Shown here piece after piece: positions 7,999-15,504 of a stretch of DNA of 64,000 bases. The position numbers and the translations under genes were made by a program. The notes under the pieces are model-generated. The model was not told the origin of the DNA and searched no databases. It worked only from the letters and a program-made list of their open reading frames with translations. Positions within the stretch are counted from its first letter, which is position 1. Each line of letters starts with the position of its first letter. Location of the stretch: the NCBI GenBank assembly GCA_017462565.1, contig JAFTQW010000002.1, positions 1 through 64,000 of the forward strand. Reading direction: 5' to 3'. Source of the stretch: Ruminococcus sp. Lineage in GTDB: Bacteria; Bacillota; Clostridia; Oscillospirales; Ruminococcaceae.

Positions 7999-9744
7999 AT
8001 GAATCAGAAACGTCCGGAGGATATTGACGTTTCAGAAAATATGAATATGTCTGAAAGACCGATCGGCAGTTTTGAAAGGCTTTTTGTCCGGCTCGGAGTT
8101 AATACGGTTAAAATAATTGCCGCAGTTCTTCTTGCAGTTATTAAGGGAGTAAAGTTCATTGCTCTTGAGATAGCAGGACTGTTGATGCTTATTTTAAAGG
8201 GAGTCCGCTGGTTTTTCAGAGGTCTTACAGAATCTATCCGTTTTCGTACAAAACGCAATAAAGAGCTTCTTGCAGCTGTCAGAAAGGCAAAGAAAAAGGG
8301 CAAAGCCGCTTATTTTAAATCAATAGCAGAATTTGCAGGTTCGTTTTTGTTTGGAGAAGAGGGAATCTGTTATACTGCATTTAACTATATGCTTCCAATC
8401 GTTTCTGCCGCTTTTCTTATCGGAGTGATAAGATTCGGCTCGGGTATTGAATACGGAATAGCCGTCGAATATAACGGCAAAGAGATCGGAATAATCAGTG
8501 CGGAGGCGGATTTTGAGCAGGCTGAGCGTGAGGTTCAGCAAAGAATCCTTTATTCCGAAAACGATAAAACTGTAGATCTTTCCGCAAATTTTTCCCTTAA
8601 AATAATATCCGACGGCGACCGCATTTTAAGCGCAGATCAGCTTGCGAACGAAATGCTCGAGGCTTCTGACGAAGAGCTTACGGAAGCCTTTGGAATCTAT
8701 ATCGACGGAAAATTCATAGGCGCCGTTAAGGATAAAGACGCCGTTCAGGACGCTCTTGACGAAAGGCTTGTAAATTATCATGTTGACGGCATAGTGCGTG
8801 ACGTTTCATATAAAAATAAGATAGAATATACAAAGGGAATCTATCTTGCAAGCAGTGTTAAAGAGCAGCAGGAAACAATAGATATGCTTACCTCTTCAAC
8901 CGAAAAAAAGGGAGTTTATATTGCTAAAACGGGCGACAGCGTTGTCAGCATCTGTCAGAAATATAATATGAGCATAGAGGATTTCGATAAGCTTAATCCC
9001 AATGCCGAAAACGGTATAAACGGCGGAAATATGATAAACGTCATTGAAACCGAGAGCTATCTTCCTATTCAGTATGTAAGAGAATTTGAAACGCTTTCTC
9101 TTCTTGATTATGAAACTGTTGAAGTTGAAACCAGTTCGCTTAATGTTGGCACGAGGTCTATTCTTGTCAAGGGTGAAATGGGGGAACGAGTAAGCAATAT
9201 AGAGGTAACGTATGTTGACGGAATCGAATATGCGAGAAAAACGGTAAGCTCGGAAATAACAAAGGAGCCTGTTGTCGAGCAGATCGGAATCGGAACATAT
9301 TCTGCGCACCCCGATGAGGGCGTAAGAGAGCTTTACGGTTCGGGAGAATTCGGCTGGCCTGTTGACGGCGGCTGGATAAGCGATACGTTTATAAGCGACC
9401 GAAATCATAAGGGACTTGATATTGCCGCTCCCGGAGGAACGGATATCTATGCTGCCGCAGACGGAATTGTTATATCTGCCGGCTGGAATCCCGGAGGCTA
9501 CGGTTATTTCGTCCAGATAGACCATCTTAACGGTTATCAGACGGTTTACGGTCATATGAGTACGGTTTTTGCAGTTGAAGGTCAGACTGTTACACGAGGT
9601 CAGCTTATCGGAGCTGTTGGAACTACGGGAAATTCAACCGGCGATCACTGTCACTTTGAGGTTCGTTACATGGGAATATGCTACGATCCGGAGCTGTTTT
9701 TAAATACTGTCGACGCTTATATTGATGATAAAGACGAAGATTAA
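7999..9744 (+). CDS. LysM-G5-M23 cell-wall endopeptidase, membrane anchored
   Basis: This 581-residue envelope protein starts with a cytoplasmic segment, hydrophobic stretches near residues 35-70 and a membrane span near 125-145. A LysM domain (about 305-350, GDSVVSICQKYNMSIEDFDKLNP) binds glycan strands, a G5 domain follows (about 358-435), and an M23 LytM-type zinc peptidase ends the chain. Its metal ligands are H470 and D474 (NHKGLD) and H552 in HCHFE, with H519 in YGHMS. It should cut peptidoglycan cross-bridges during growth or division. SpoIVFA/SpoIIQ-like roles exist for relatives but are not shown here. RBS AAAGGAG is well placed. Confidence 0.9.
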   Translation: MNQKRPEDIDVSENMNMSERPIGSFERLFVRLGVNTVKIIAAVLLAVIKGVKFIALEIAGLLMLILKGVRWFFRGLTESIRFRTKRNKELLAAVRKAKKKGKAAYFKSIAEFAGSFLFGEEGICYTAFNYMLPIVSAAFLIGVIRFGSGIEYGIAVEYNGKEIGIISAEADFEQAEREVQQRILYSENDKTVDLSANFSLKIISDGDRILSADQLANEMLEASDEELTEAFGIYIDGKFIGAVKDKDAVQDALDERLVNYHVDGIVRDVSYKNKIEYTKGIYLASSVKEQQETIDMLTSSTEKKGVYIAKTGDSVVSICQKYNMSIEDFDKLNPNAENGINGGNMINVIETESYLPIQYVREFETLSLLDYETVEVETSSLNVGTRSILVKGEMGERVSNIEVTYVDGIEYARKTVSSEITKEPVVEQIGIGTYSAHPDEGVRELYGSGEFGWPVDGGWISDTFISDRNHKGLDIAAPGGTDIYAAADGIVISAGWNPGGYGYFVQIDHLNGYQTVYGHMSTVFAVEGQTVTRGQLIGAVGTTGNSTGDHCHFEVRYMGICYDPELFLNTVDAYIDDKDED

Positions 9745-9779
9745 AAAAAGCTGTTGTACTTTTGTACAACAGCTTTTTG
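9745..9779. terminator. bidirectional terminator
   Basis: GCTGTTGTAC and GTACAACAGC form a 10-bp stem with loop TTTT, flanked by A and T runs on both sides. It serves the M23 gene and the convergent lipoprotein gene. Confidence 0.9.
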
Positions 9780-9780
9780 A

Positions 9781-10347
9781 TTATTCATCTATGTCCCAAT
9801 CAGCGTCGTCTAAATCCGTATCAAGACCGATATCGCCGAAATCAAGGTTTCCCTTCAGCTCATCTTCGCTGAATTCTGTGAATTTGTCTACTTTAATAAA
9901 AGTAAGTGAAACGTCTCCTAAATCCATAAAATCATCAGAATCTTCTGAATCTTCCGTAGCTTCTGCCTCTTCAGAGAAAACAAGCTTGTCATCTGCGTAG
10001 TCAAACGTCATTGTTTCACTTTCGCCGTCTGCTTCAACAGTTATCTCAACGGTATCTTCATCAATTTCTTTCCATTTGCCTTCGCCAGTTGCGCCTTCTT
10101 CATCAAGAGCTGAGATCATTGTCATTGTTCCGCCGTCTTTAAGCTCTACCTGTGCCAAGGCAGCAAGCGGAACTCCGAAAAGATCTGTCATGGTAGTTCC
10201 TCCCATTTTCAGCTCGGAGCATTCCCATTTGCCTACGAATTTGCTTTCCTTTTTCTTAGAGTCGCTGTCATCGTCTTTTTTGCCGCAGCCTGCTGCGCAT
10301 CCGATAAGACAAAGAGCTGCAAGTGATAAACTGATAAGTTTTTTCAT
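9781..10347 (-). CDS. acidic lipoprotein of unknown function
   Basis: The 188-residue product starts with a lipoprotein signal peptide, MKKLISLSLAALCLIGCAAG, with the lipidated cysteine at C17 or C21. The mature part begins with a charged KKDDDSDSKKK linker, then FVGKWEC, a motif typical of small lipocalin-like secreted proteins in Ruminococcus that probe a single beta-barrel. The C terminus is very rich in Asp and Glu (DLDDADWDIDE). Function unknown. Its own promoter lies at 10448-10476. Confidence 0.75.
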   Translation of the reverse strand: MKKLISLSLAALCLIGCAAGCGKKDDDSDSKKKESKFVGKWECSELKMGGTTMTDLFGVPLAALAQVELKDGGTMTMISALDEEGATGEGKWKEIDEDTVEITVEADGESETMTFDYADDKLVFSEEAEATEDSEDSDDFMDLGDVSLTFIKVDKFTEFSEDELKGNLDFGDIGLDTDLDDADWDIDE

Positions 10348-10447
10348 AATACTATCTCCCTATAAAATTTCAGAACGCTTTCTGCTGATCTGTCCGCACT
10401 TTAAACATAATTTCTATGATGACAGATTCAGTGCGTCTGTATTCAAA

Positions 10448-10476
10448 ATTATATCACATTTACAAAGAAAAGTAAA
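10448..10476 (-). promoter_or_regulatory. putative promoter of the lipoprotein gene
   Basis: On the minus strand TTTACT (10476-10471), a 17-bp spacer and TATAAT (10453-10448), about 100 bp before the start codon. Confidence 0.6.
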
Positions 10477-10511
10477 TTGATAAAATAAACAACATTTATG
10501 ATATAATATCT

Positions 10512-11477
10512 CTATAATTCAGCATTATTGCAGTTTTTCAGAACTATTTTTCCCGTTTCCGATTTATTGAAAAGATATGCCTTTGCAGCAAATCTGCTTT
10601 TTGCCGGAGTGTATTTTGAGCGTGGAAGAACTTTTATTCTTTTTGGATCATTAAAAACGATAAGCGCAAAATCATCTTCATTGGGATATTGCCTGTATGC
10701 GCTTAGTATCTTGCACCGTGTGTAGATAAATTCTTTTTTAGAGAATTCGTTGCCTGTCCGGCATGATTCCTCATAAAATTTACGTTCCTCTTCGGATAAC
10801 GGAGCGGAAAGAGCGAATTCTATCCGTCTTTTTTCCTGATTTAATTTAGCCTGAACCATTCTTTCAATACGTTCTTGTCTCAGCTTTATAAATTCCGGAA
10901 AATGCCGGTAATCCTCCGTGTAAACGGTTTTATGTATGGTGTAAAGAGCCATGGCGTCGTTGAACGCATTATGAAAGCTTCCGTCTGTGGGAGTATAATT
11001 AAAAGCCGAAGCGAGTTCTTTTATGTTAACAGCCTGAGGAAGCTCCATTTTTCGTGTTATATCATCCTGAATATCGGTTACGGCAGAGCATACCTTACTT
11101 ATATTACGGTAAGGCTTCTGAAAGCGTTTATGCTGTTTTATGTCAGAAACGAGTCCCGGTTTATCAAAATTTCCCCAAACAAACAGTTCCGTTATTGAAT
11201 AACGTTTTATAAGATCGGCTGCTGTTTTAAGAACGTCGTTGCTGTCGGCAGATGAATCTATTTCGTTTTGAGTAAGATGAGTAAGCTCACGGCACTGCTT
11301 TGTAAGCTTAGGAAAGCGATTTGGCTTTGAGGTCTGATAGAATTTTTCAATTATATCATAGCTGCCGCTGCAAATTACTAATCCTATAGAAAGCATTTCG
11401 CTGTTTACATGGCTGGATGCATTTCCGCAGGTGAATTCAAAATCGGCAAAGCACATATATTTTTCATTTTCTGTCAT
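10512..11477 (-). CDS. DEDDh-family 3'-5' exonuclease with C-terminal extension
   Basis: The first 190 residues form a DnaQ-like exonuclease: DFEFT (exo I), a central FVWGNFDK segment (exo II), and HNAFNDAMAL (exo III, DEDDh type). This fold removes 3' nucleotides from DNA or RNA. The last 130 residues form a charged helical part (RQERIERMVQAKLNQEKRR) and a domain I do not know. I prefer the ATG at 11477; a TTG at 11486 is also in frame. AAAGGAGG lies upstream but is separated from the start by a hairpin (AAGGCAG/CTGCCTT), which would bring it closer to the ATG when folded. Confidence 0.75.
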   Translation of the reverse strand: MTENEKYMCFADFEFTCGNASSHVNSEMLSIGLVICSGSYDIIEKFYQTSKPNRFPKLTKQCRELTHLTQNEIDSSADSNDVLKTAADLIKRYSITELFVWGNFDKPGLVSDIKQHKRFQKPYRNISKVCSAVTDIQDDITRKMELPQAVNIKELASAFNYTPTDGSFHNAFNDAMALYTIHKTVYTEDYRHFPEFIKLRQERIERMVQAKLNQEKRRIEFALSAPLSEEERKFYEESCRTGNEFSKKEFIYTRCKILSAYRQYPNEDDFALIVFNDPKRIKVLPRSKYTPAKSRFAAKAYLFNKSETGKIVLKNCNNAEL

Positions 11478-11513
11478 ATATTTCAAGGCAGAACTGCCTT
11501 TCAGCCTCCTTTT

Positions 11514-11535
11514 AGAACCTATGGACGCAGGTTCT
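11514..11535 (-). promoter_or_regulatory. hairpin in the 5' leader of the exonuclease gene
   Basis: AGAACCT and AGGTTCT pair around an 8-nt loop just before the AAAGGAGG of the exonuclease gene. There is no T run, so it is not a simple terminator. Its role is unknown; it may protect or regulate the mRNA. Confidence 0.4.
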
Positions 11536-11600
11536 TGTATGTTTCATGATAATATTATATCAGAAATTTATAGAAATTGCAATAAATTTGTATTTTCATA

Positions 11601-11629
11601 GTGACAAAATAAAAAAAATATGATATAAT
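11601..11629 (+). promoter_or_regulatory. promoter of the Spo0A-like gene
   Basis: GTGACA (11601-11606) and a perfect TATAAT (11624-11629) are 17 bp apart, about 78 bp upstream of the ATG at 11708. Confidence 0.6.
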
Positions 11630-11707
11630 ATCCTTGATAAACACTGCTTTGTCCGATAAGAGCGTCGGCTGGCAGTATAAATGTGAAAGGGCAGAGGTGC
11701 AGAACAA

Positions 11708-12430
11708 ATGAAAAAAAATGTGCTTATATGCGAAGACTCCATAGAAATCGGAAAAGCTATTGCTGAAAAGCTTAAAAGCCGCAAAATTGAATCTTTTGTT
11801 ATCGAAAATAATATTGCAAAAATAAAAAATCGCTTTAACAGCTTTAAATACGACGCTGTAGTTATTAATCCCATTGGCGAAATGGAGCGTTATTACAGGC
11901 TTATAAAAAGGCTTTCTTCCGATTATCCGGATATGCAGATAATAACAATAATGTATACGGATAATCCGGCTGAACAATCAAAGCTTCTTTCTGTCGGCGT
12001 GGACAGATGTCTTATATTGCCTATGACGGTATCAAAGATCGTTGATTATATCGCAGTTCAGCTTGTTTGTACAGACCATAAGGAAATAGATTCGGGAATG
12101 GCAGGATTTCTTGTTGAAAGCGGATTTAACGACTGTAAAAAAGCCGGATTCTTTTATCTTTGCATAGCTCTTGAGCTGTGTGTGGATGAACCTGCAAGAC
12201 TTCATTCTCTTATGACGGACGTATACGGCGAGATCGGAAACAGACTCGGTACAAATGCTTCATGCGTTGAGCGAACTATACGTTATCTGGTTGAGCACGC
12301 AGGCAGCGGTATTATAGAACAGATCTCAAAAGGTCAGCGGAAAGATGGAATAACCAACGGTGCGCTTATCAGTTTATTATGTGATAATTATCTTAAACGC
12401 AGAGACGTTATTCTTCTTAAAGCACAATAA
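11708..12430 (+). CDS. Spo0A-type regulator with degenerate receiver domain
   Basis: Residues 1-115 have the shape of a response-regulator receiver (VLICEDS at the start), but the phosphoacceptor position is asparagine (N54 in VVINP) and the conserved lysine before the last loop is replaced by leucine (CLILP). Residues 130-235 match the Spo0A C-terminal DNA-binding domain, including ASCVERTIRYLVEHA, which corresponds to the recognition helix segment of Spo0A. Spo0A is the master regulator of sporulation; this version cannot be phosphorylated in the usual way. It may be a paralogue acting constitutively or through protein contacts. No kinase is adjacent. The gene is monocistronic between its promoter and a terminator. 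Confidence 0.82.
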   Translation: MKKNVLICEDSIEIGKAIAEKLKSRKIESFVIENNIAKIKNRFNSFKYDAVVINPIGEMERYYRLIKRLSSDYPDMQIITIMYTDNPAEQSKLLSVGVDRCLILPMTVSKIVDYIAVQLVCTDHKEIDSGMAGFLVESGFNDCKKAGFFYLCIALELCVDEPARLHSLMTDVYGEIGNRLGTNASCVERTIRYLVEHAGSGIIEQISKGQRKDGITNGALISLLCDNYLKRRDVILLKAQ

Positions 12431-12444
12431 AAAATTTTTATAAA

Positions 12445-12488
12445 AACAGCAGTCTCTGCGGAAAATACAGATACTGCTGTTATTTTTT
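12445..12488. terminator. bidirectional terminator
   Basis: AACAGCAGT and ACTGCTGTT form a 9-bp stem that continues through CTG/CAG, with T runs on both sides. It separates the Spo0A-like gene from the convergent ABC permease gene. Confidence 0.85.
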
Positions 12489-13851
12489 ATTCTTCAATTT
12501 CCGAATTTTTCTTTCTCTTTTTATATTTCGATTTCTGACCGAAATTAAGCGAGATAGTGAAAATCTTATCCGACATGAATAATCTTAATGCGAAGAAAAT
12601 GCAGATGAGGAATATAATGATCTGATAAATAAGTCCTATGTAGAAGATAGTGGTGTTGCCGAACATCAGATTCGGAATTGCCGAGAAGGTGTGGGTAAAC
12701 GGAATAGCGTATACAAGGATTCGGATCGCCATTGGAAGGGTGTTTACATCGGTGAACACCGAGATCATAAACGGTATCATTGCGCACAGCATTATCGGCA
12801 TTATCATATTTTGAGTATTCTTGGAATCATTGATAAGCGCTCCGAGAATAAGCGAAACGGAAAGACAGATCATGATAGTGAAGAAGAGCTGTAATCCGAC
12901 AAGGACATAATCTCCTGCATTGAGGGAAAGTCCGAGCTGATTGAGAGCTGTGTCAACAGACATATTTTGTCCGATAACTGAATCGGCAGTATCTGAAAGA
13001 GTATTGGTCGCTCCGCCGACAAAAGTGGAGAATCCAAACATATATACCACTGCATTAATTAGCGCTATAATGGCGGCAGCAAGCATTTTTGAGCCGATAA
13101 CCGAAAGTCTTGATACAGGAGCTGAAAGCAGAGTTTCAAGAGTTTTATCTATTTTTTCATTTGCAATAGCGCCCATAAGCATCTGTGATGTAAGCATGAT
13201 AAGTACAAAAACTATAAGCGGAAGTATCATATTCTGCATCATGACTTTATTAATAATGCTGTCCGGAGAAACAGGAGCGGAATTATCGTCAACAACAGTA
13301 TTGTTTACTACGGAAACAGGAGCTTCCATAAGAGCGTACTGTTTTTCATTCATACCGGTATCGGAAGCTATAGTATTTGAAATACAGTTTTCGATAAGCT
13401 TTATTCCGCTGCTGTTTCCTGTGTTGATGTTGGTCATGGTGGCTGCGGAAGTCATTCTGGAAATGCTGATCAGTTCAGGCTGTTCAGTTTTATTGATAGA
13501 ATCGGTAAATCCCTTTGGAATGACGATAAGATTTGAAATATCGTTGCTGCTGAGGATATCGGCATAATCGTCGCCTTCGGTTTCAAAAATTTTTATTTTA
13601 ACGTTGGTATTTTCGTCAGGATCGCTGTTTATTGCATTCAGAGCTTCAATAATGCTGTTTGTGAAATCAGTTTTGTCACGGTCGCTGATATTTATAGTAA
13701 CGTTAGTACTTTCGTCGACGGCTTCATTGATAGACGTTTTCATTACTGTTCCGAGAACCATGAATATTGCCAGGCTGACAACAAGACCAAGTATCATTTG
13801 CAGATTGATAAGCTCGGAAAGCTCTTTTTTCAAAAGGTTAATGAACTTCAT
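12487..13851 (-). CDS. ABC-2 type exporter permease (NatB-like)
   Basis: The 454-residue membrane protein has an N-terminal span near residues 20-38, a large extracellular domain (about 40-205) and five further spans, the usual plan of NatB/YhaP-type exporters. NEKIDKTLETLLSAPVSR in the middle is the typical cytoplasmic coupling segment of this family. With the ATPase encoded just upstream it would export sodium, a drug or a peptide; the substrate is not predictable. The ATG at 13851 overlaps the ATPase gene by 14 bp, which indicates translational coupling. Confidence 0.85.
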   Translation of the reverse strand: MKFINLLKKELSELINLQMILGLVVSLAIFMVLGTVMKTSINEAVDESTNVTINISDRDKTDFTNSIIEALNAINSDPDENTNVKIKIFETEGDDYADILSSNDISNLIVIPKGFTDSINKTEQPELISISRMTSAATMTNINTGNSSGIKLIENCISNTIASDTGMNEKQYALMEAPVSVVNNTVVDDNSAPVSPDSIINKVMMQNMILPLIVFVLIMLTSQMLMGAIANEKIDKTLETLLSAPVSRLSVIGSKMLAAAIIALINAVVYMFGFSTFVGGATNTLSDTADSVIGQNMSVDTALNQLGLSLNAGDYVLVGLQLFFTIMICLSVSLILGALINDSKNTQNMIMPIMLCAMIPFMISVFTDVNTLPMAIRILVYAIPFTHTFSAIPNLMFGNTTIFYIGLIYQIIIFLICIFFALRLFMSDKIFTISLNFGQKSKYKKRKKNSEIEE

Positions 13852-14578
13852 TTTCGAGCACCACCCTTTCAAAAACTTCTTCAAGATTAGCTGCATTATA
13901 GCGCTGTTTCAGCTCGTCGATTGCTCCAGTTACCATAAGATGACCCTTGGCGATTATGCCTACACGGTCGGAAACAAACTCTATTTCAAGCATATTATGA
14001 GATGATAGCAGGAACGACATTCCCTCTTCTTTTGCAAGCTTTTTGATCATCTTTCTTATTTCTATAGCGTTAAGAACATCAAGACCGCTTGTCGGTTCAT
14101 CGAGAATAGCGAGTTTCGGTTTGGTCATAACAGCTCTTGCAAGAAGGAGCTTACGGATCATTCCACGGCTGTAGCTTCCGATTTTTTCATTAAGGCGATC
14201 TCCGAGACCGCATATTTCTTTGGCTCTTTCCACACATTTATTGATGGAATCAATATCGGAATAAAAAAGTCCTGCCATAAAGCGGAGATATTTTATTCCG
14301 GTCATATTTTTATATGCTCCGGCTTCATCGGGAAGATACGTTATGCACTCACGAACCTTATCCGGCTCTTTAACAACGCTGTGTTCTCCCACGATAGCGT
14401 CGCCTGCCGTTGGTATAAGCAGAGTTGAGATCATACGTATCGTAGTTGTCTTACCTGCGCCGTTAGGACCGATAAGAGCGAAAATCTCGCCTTTTCCGAT
14501 ATCAAATTGTATGTTGTCGGCGGCAAGAACCTTTGTATACTGCTTGGAAAGACCTTTTACTTCAAGTACTTTTTCCAT
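13838..14578 (-). CDS. ABC transporter ATP-binding protein (NatA-like)
   Basis: At 246 residues this is a single nucleotide-binding domain. Walker A is GPNGAGKT (about 37-44), the signature is the variant SYSRGM rather than LSGGQ, Walker B is LAILDEP, and the H-loop is LLSSHNM. The SxGM signature variant is typical of NatA and other ABC-2 exporters. It is co-transcribed with the permease that overlaps its 3' end and follows two tandem promoters. AGGAGGCTGTTAA precedes the ATG. Confidence 0.9.
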   Translation of the reverse strand: MEKVLEVKGLSKQYTKVLAADNIQFDIGKGEIFALIGPNGAGKTTTIRMISTLLIPTAGDAIVGEHSVVKEPDKVRECITYLPDEAGAYKNMTGIKYLRFMAGLFYSDIDSINKCVERAKEICGLGDRLNEKIGSYSRGMIRKLLLARAVMTKPKLAILDEPTSGLDVLNAIEIRKMIKKLAKEEGMSFLLSSHNMLEIEFVSDRVGIIAKGHLMVTGAIDELKQRYNAANLEEVFERVVLENEVH

Positions 14579-14609
14579 TTAACAGCCTCCTTTTTAATGA
14601 TTCAGTATA

Positions 14610-14704
14610 ATCATATCATATTGCCATAATTTTGTCAATGGAAATGCAGACAATAAAGATTATTCTATACATCATATAATATCACAAATGAGATCAGAAG
14701 TCAA
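14610..14704 (-). promoter_or_regulatory. two tandem promoters of the ABC exporter operon
   Basis: Proximal: TTGACA (14638-14633), 17 bp, TATGAT (14615-14610). Distal: TTGACT (14704-14699), 17 bp, TATTAT (14681-14676). Both read on the minus strand into the ATPase gene. Confidence 0.65.
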
Positions 14705-14781
14705 CGGTTTACCGACAATTATTTTGTACAAAAAATGCTATTATTAATTATGAGTTTTTATAAAGAAAAGAGGGCATTTTT

Positions 14782-15024
14782 ATGAACATTTCAGAAGCGG
14801 TTTCAGAAAGGATTCTTGAACTTTGCAAAGAAAACGGGATAACGGTGAATAAGCTTTCGACCATTTCAGGAGTAACGCAGTCTACGGTAAACGATATAGT
14901 GAACCGAAGAGCCAAAAATATAGGCGTAGTAACCATAAAAAAATTATGCGACGGCTTGAATGTTTCAATTACCGATTTTTTTGATACAAACACCTTCCGC
15001 CATCTTGAGCAGGAGCTTTATTAG
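14782..15024 (+). CDS. small XRE-family HTH protein
   Basis: This 80-residue protein is almost entirely one Cro/CI HTH domain: ITVNKLSTISGVTQSTVNDI forms the two helices, followed by VTIKKLCDGLNVSITDFFD. Such minimal regulators are widespread in Firmicutes. It lies between the divergent ABC exporter operon and the promoter of the carbohydrate-uptake operon, so it could control either; this is a guess from position only. Confidence 0.78.
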   Translation: MNISEAVSERILELCKENGITVNKLSTISGVTQSTVNDIVNRRAKNIGVVTIKKLCDGLNVSITDFFDTNTFRHLEQELY

Positions 15025-15087
15025 AAGCTGTCCGGAGAAATTTTTTAAAGTAAATATATTATATTTATTAATATAGTCATATGGTTC

Positions 15088-15116
15088 TTGACAAAAAGAA
15101 ATAAATTTGATATACT
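15088..15116 (+). promoter_or_regulatory. promoter of the carbohydrate-uptake operon
   Basis: A perfect TTGACA (15088-15093), 17 bp, then TATACT (15111-15116). It is the only strong promoter seen before the 15505-27383 operon. Confidence 0.75.
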
Positions 15117-15129
15117 TAGTTAGAAGGAT

Positions 15130-15154
15130 TTATGCAGTTTGGCAAACTGCATAA
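15130..15154. promoter_or_regulatory. 25-bp perfect palindrome, likely operator
   Basis: TTATGCAGTTTG-G-CAAACTGCATAA is self-complementary over all 12 positions per arm and starts a few bases after the expected transcription start. Its length and position fit a repressor operator; as RNA it could also form a stable 5' hairpin. The remaining leader up to 15246 has no recognisable riboswitch. Confidence 0.6.
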
Positions 15155-15246
15155 TCAGAACGTGAGGCATAGGCAGCCCGGGTTCATATTGTGTTCGGTT
15201 TGAAAATTAATAGTATAAAGCGGAAATTCCTCTCAAATTCTGCATT

Positions 15247-15501
15247 ATGATTATAATTTCTATAATATTTCTATGCCCTGCTGCCGGAATGTTTTCGGTT
15301 TTTTTGTTGTGCCTTGATTCAGAACTTGTCAGCATAGTATACTGCGCAGGCTTTTTGGCAGATTCTGCCAATAACAGCGTAAAAAAATCATTGCAGTACA
15401 TAATTTACTTTGCTCTTGTCGGAGCTTTTAACGGGGTTCTATGCGCAGATCATATGAGAACAAGCTCTTATTTCACGCTTTTGCGGGAAAGGTGGATATA
15501 A
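15247..15501 (+). CDS. possible small membrane protein
   Basis: An 84-residue open frame with two hydrophobic stretches (residues 2-25 and 47-65). There is no clear ribosome binding site before the ATG, and the 3' end contains the ribosome binding site of the next gene. Nothing recognisable; it may be only leader sequence. Confidence 0.3.
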   Translation: MIIISIIFLCPAAGMFSVFLLCLDSELVSIVYCAGFLADSANNSVKKSLQYIIYFALVGAFNGVLCADHMRTSSYFTLLRERWI

Positions 15502-15504
15502 TAA

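Noticed and set aside
12941..13567. Plus-strand open frame of 208 codons
   Set aside because: Antisense shadow of the ABC exporter permease.
15155..15246. Riboswitch in the leader of the uptake operon
   Set aside because: Apart from the 25-bp palindrome there is no terminator and no conserved aptamer motif.
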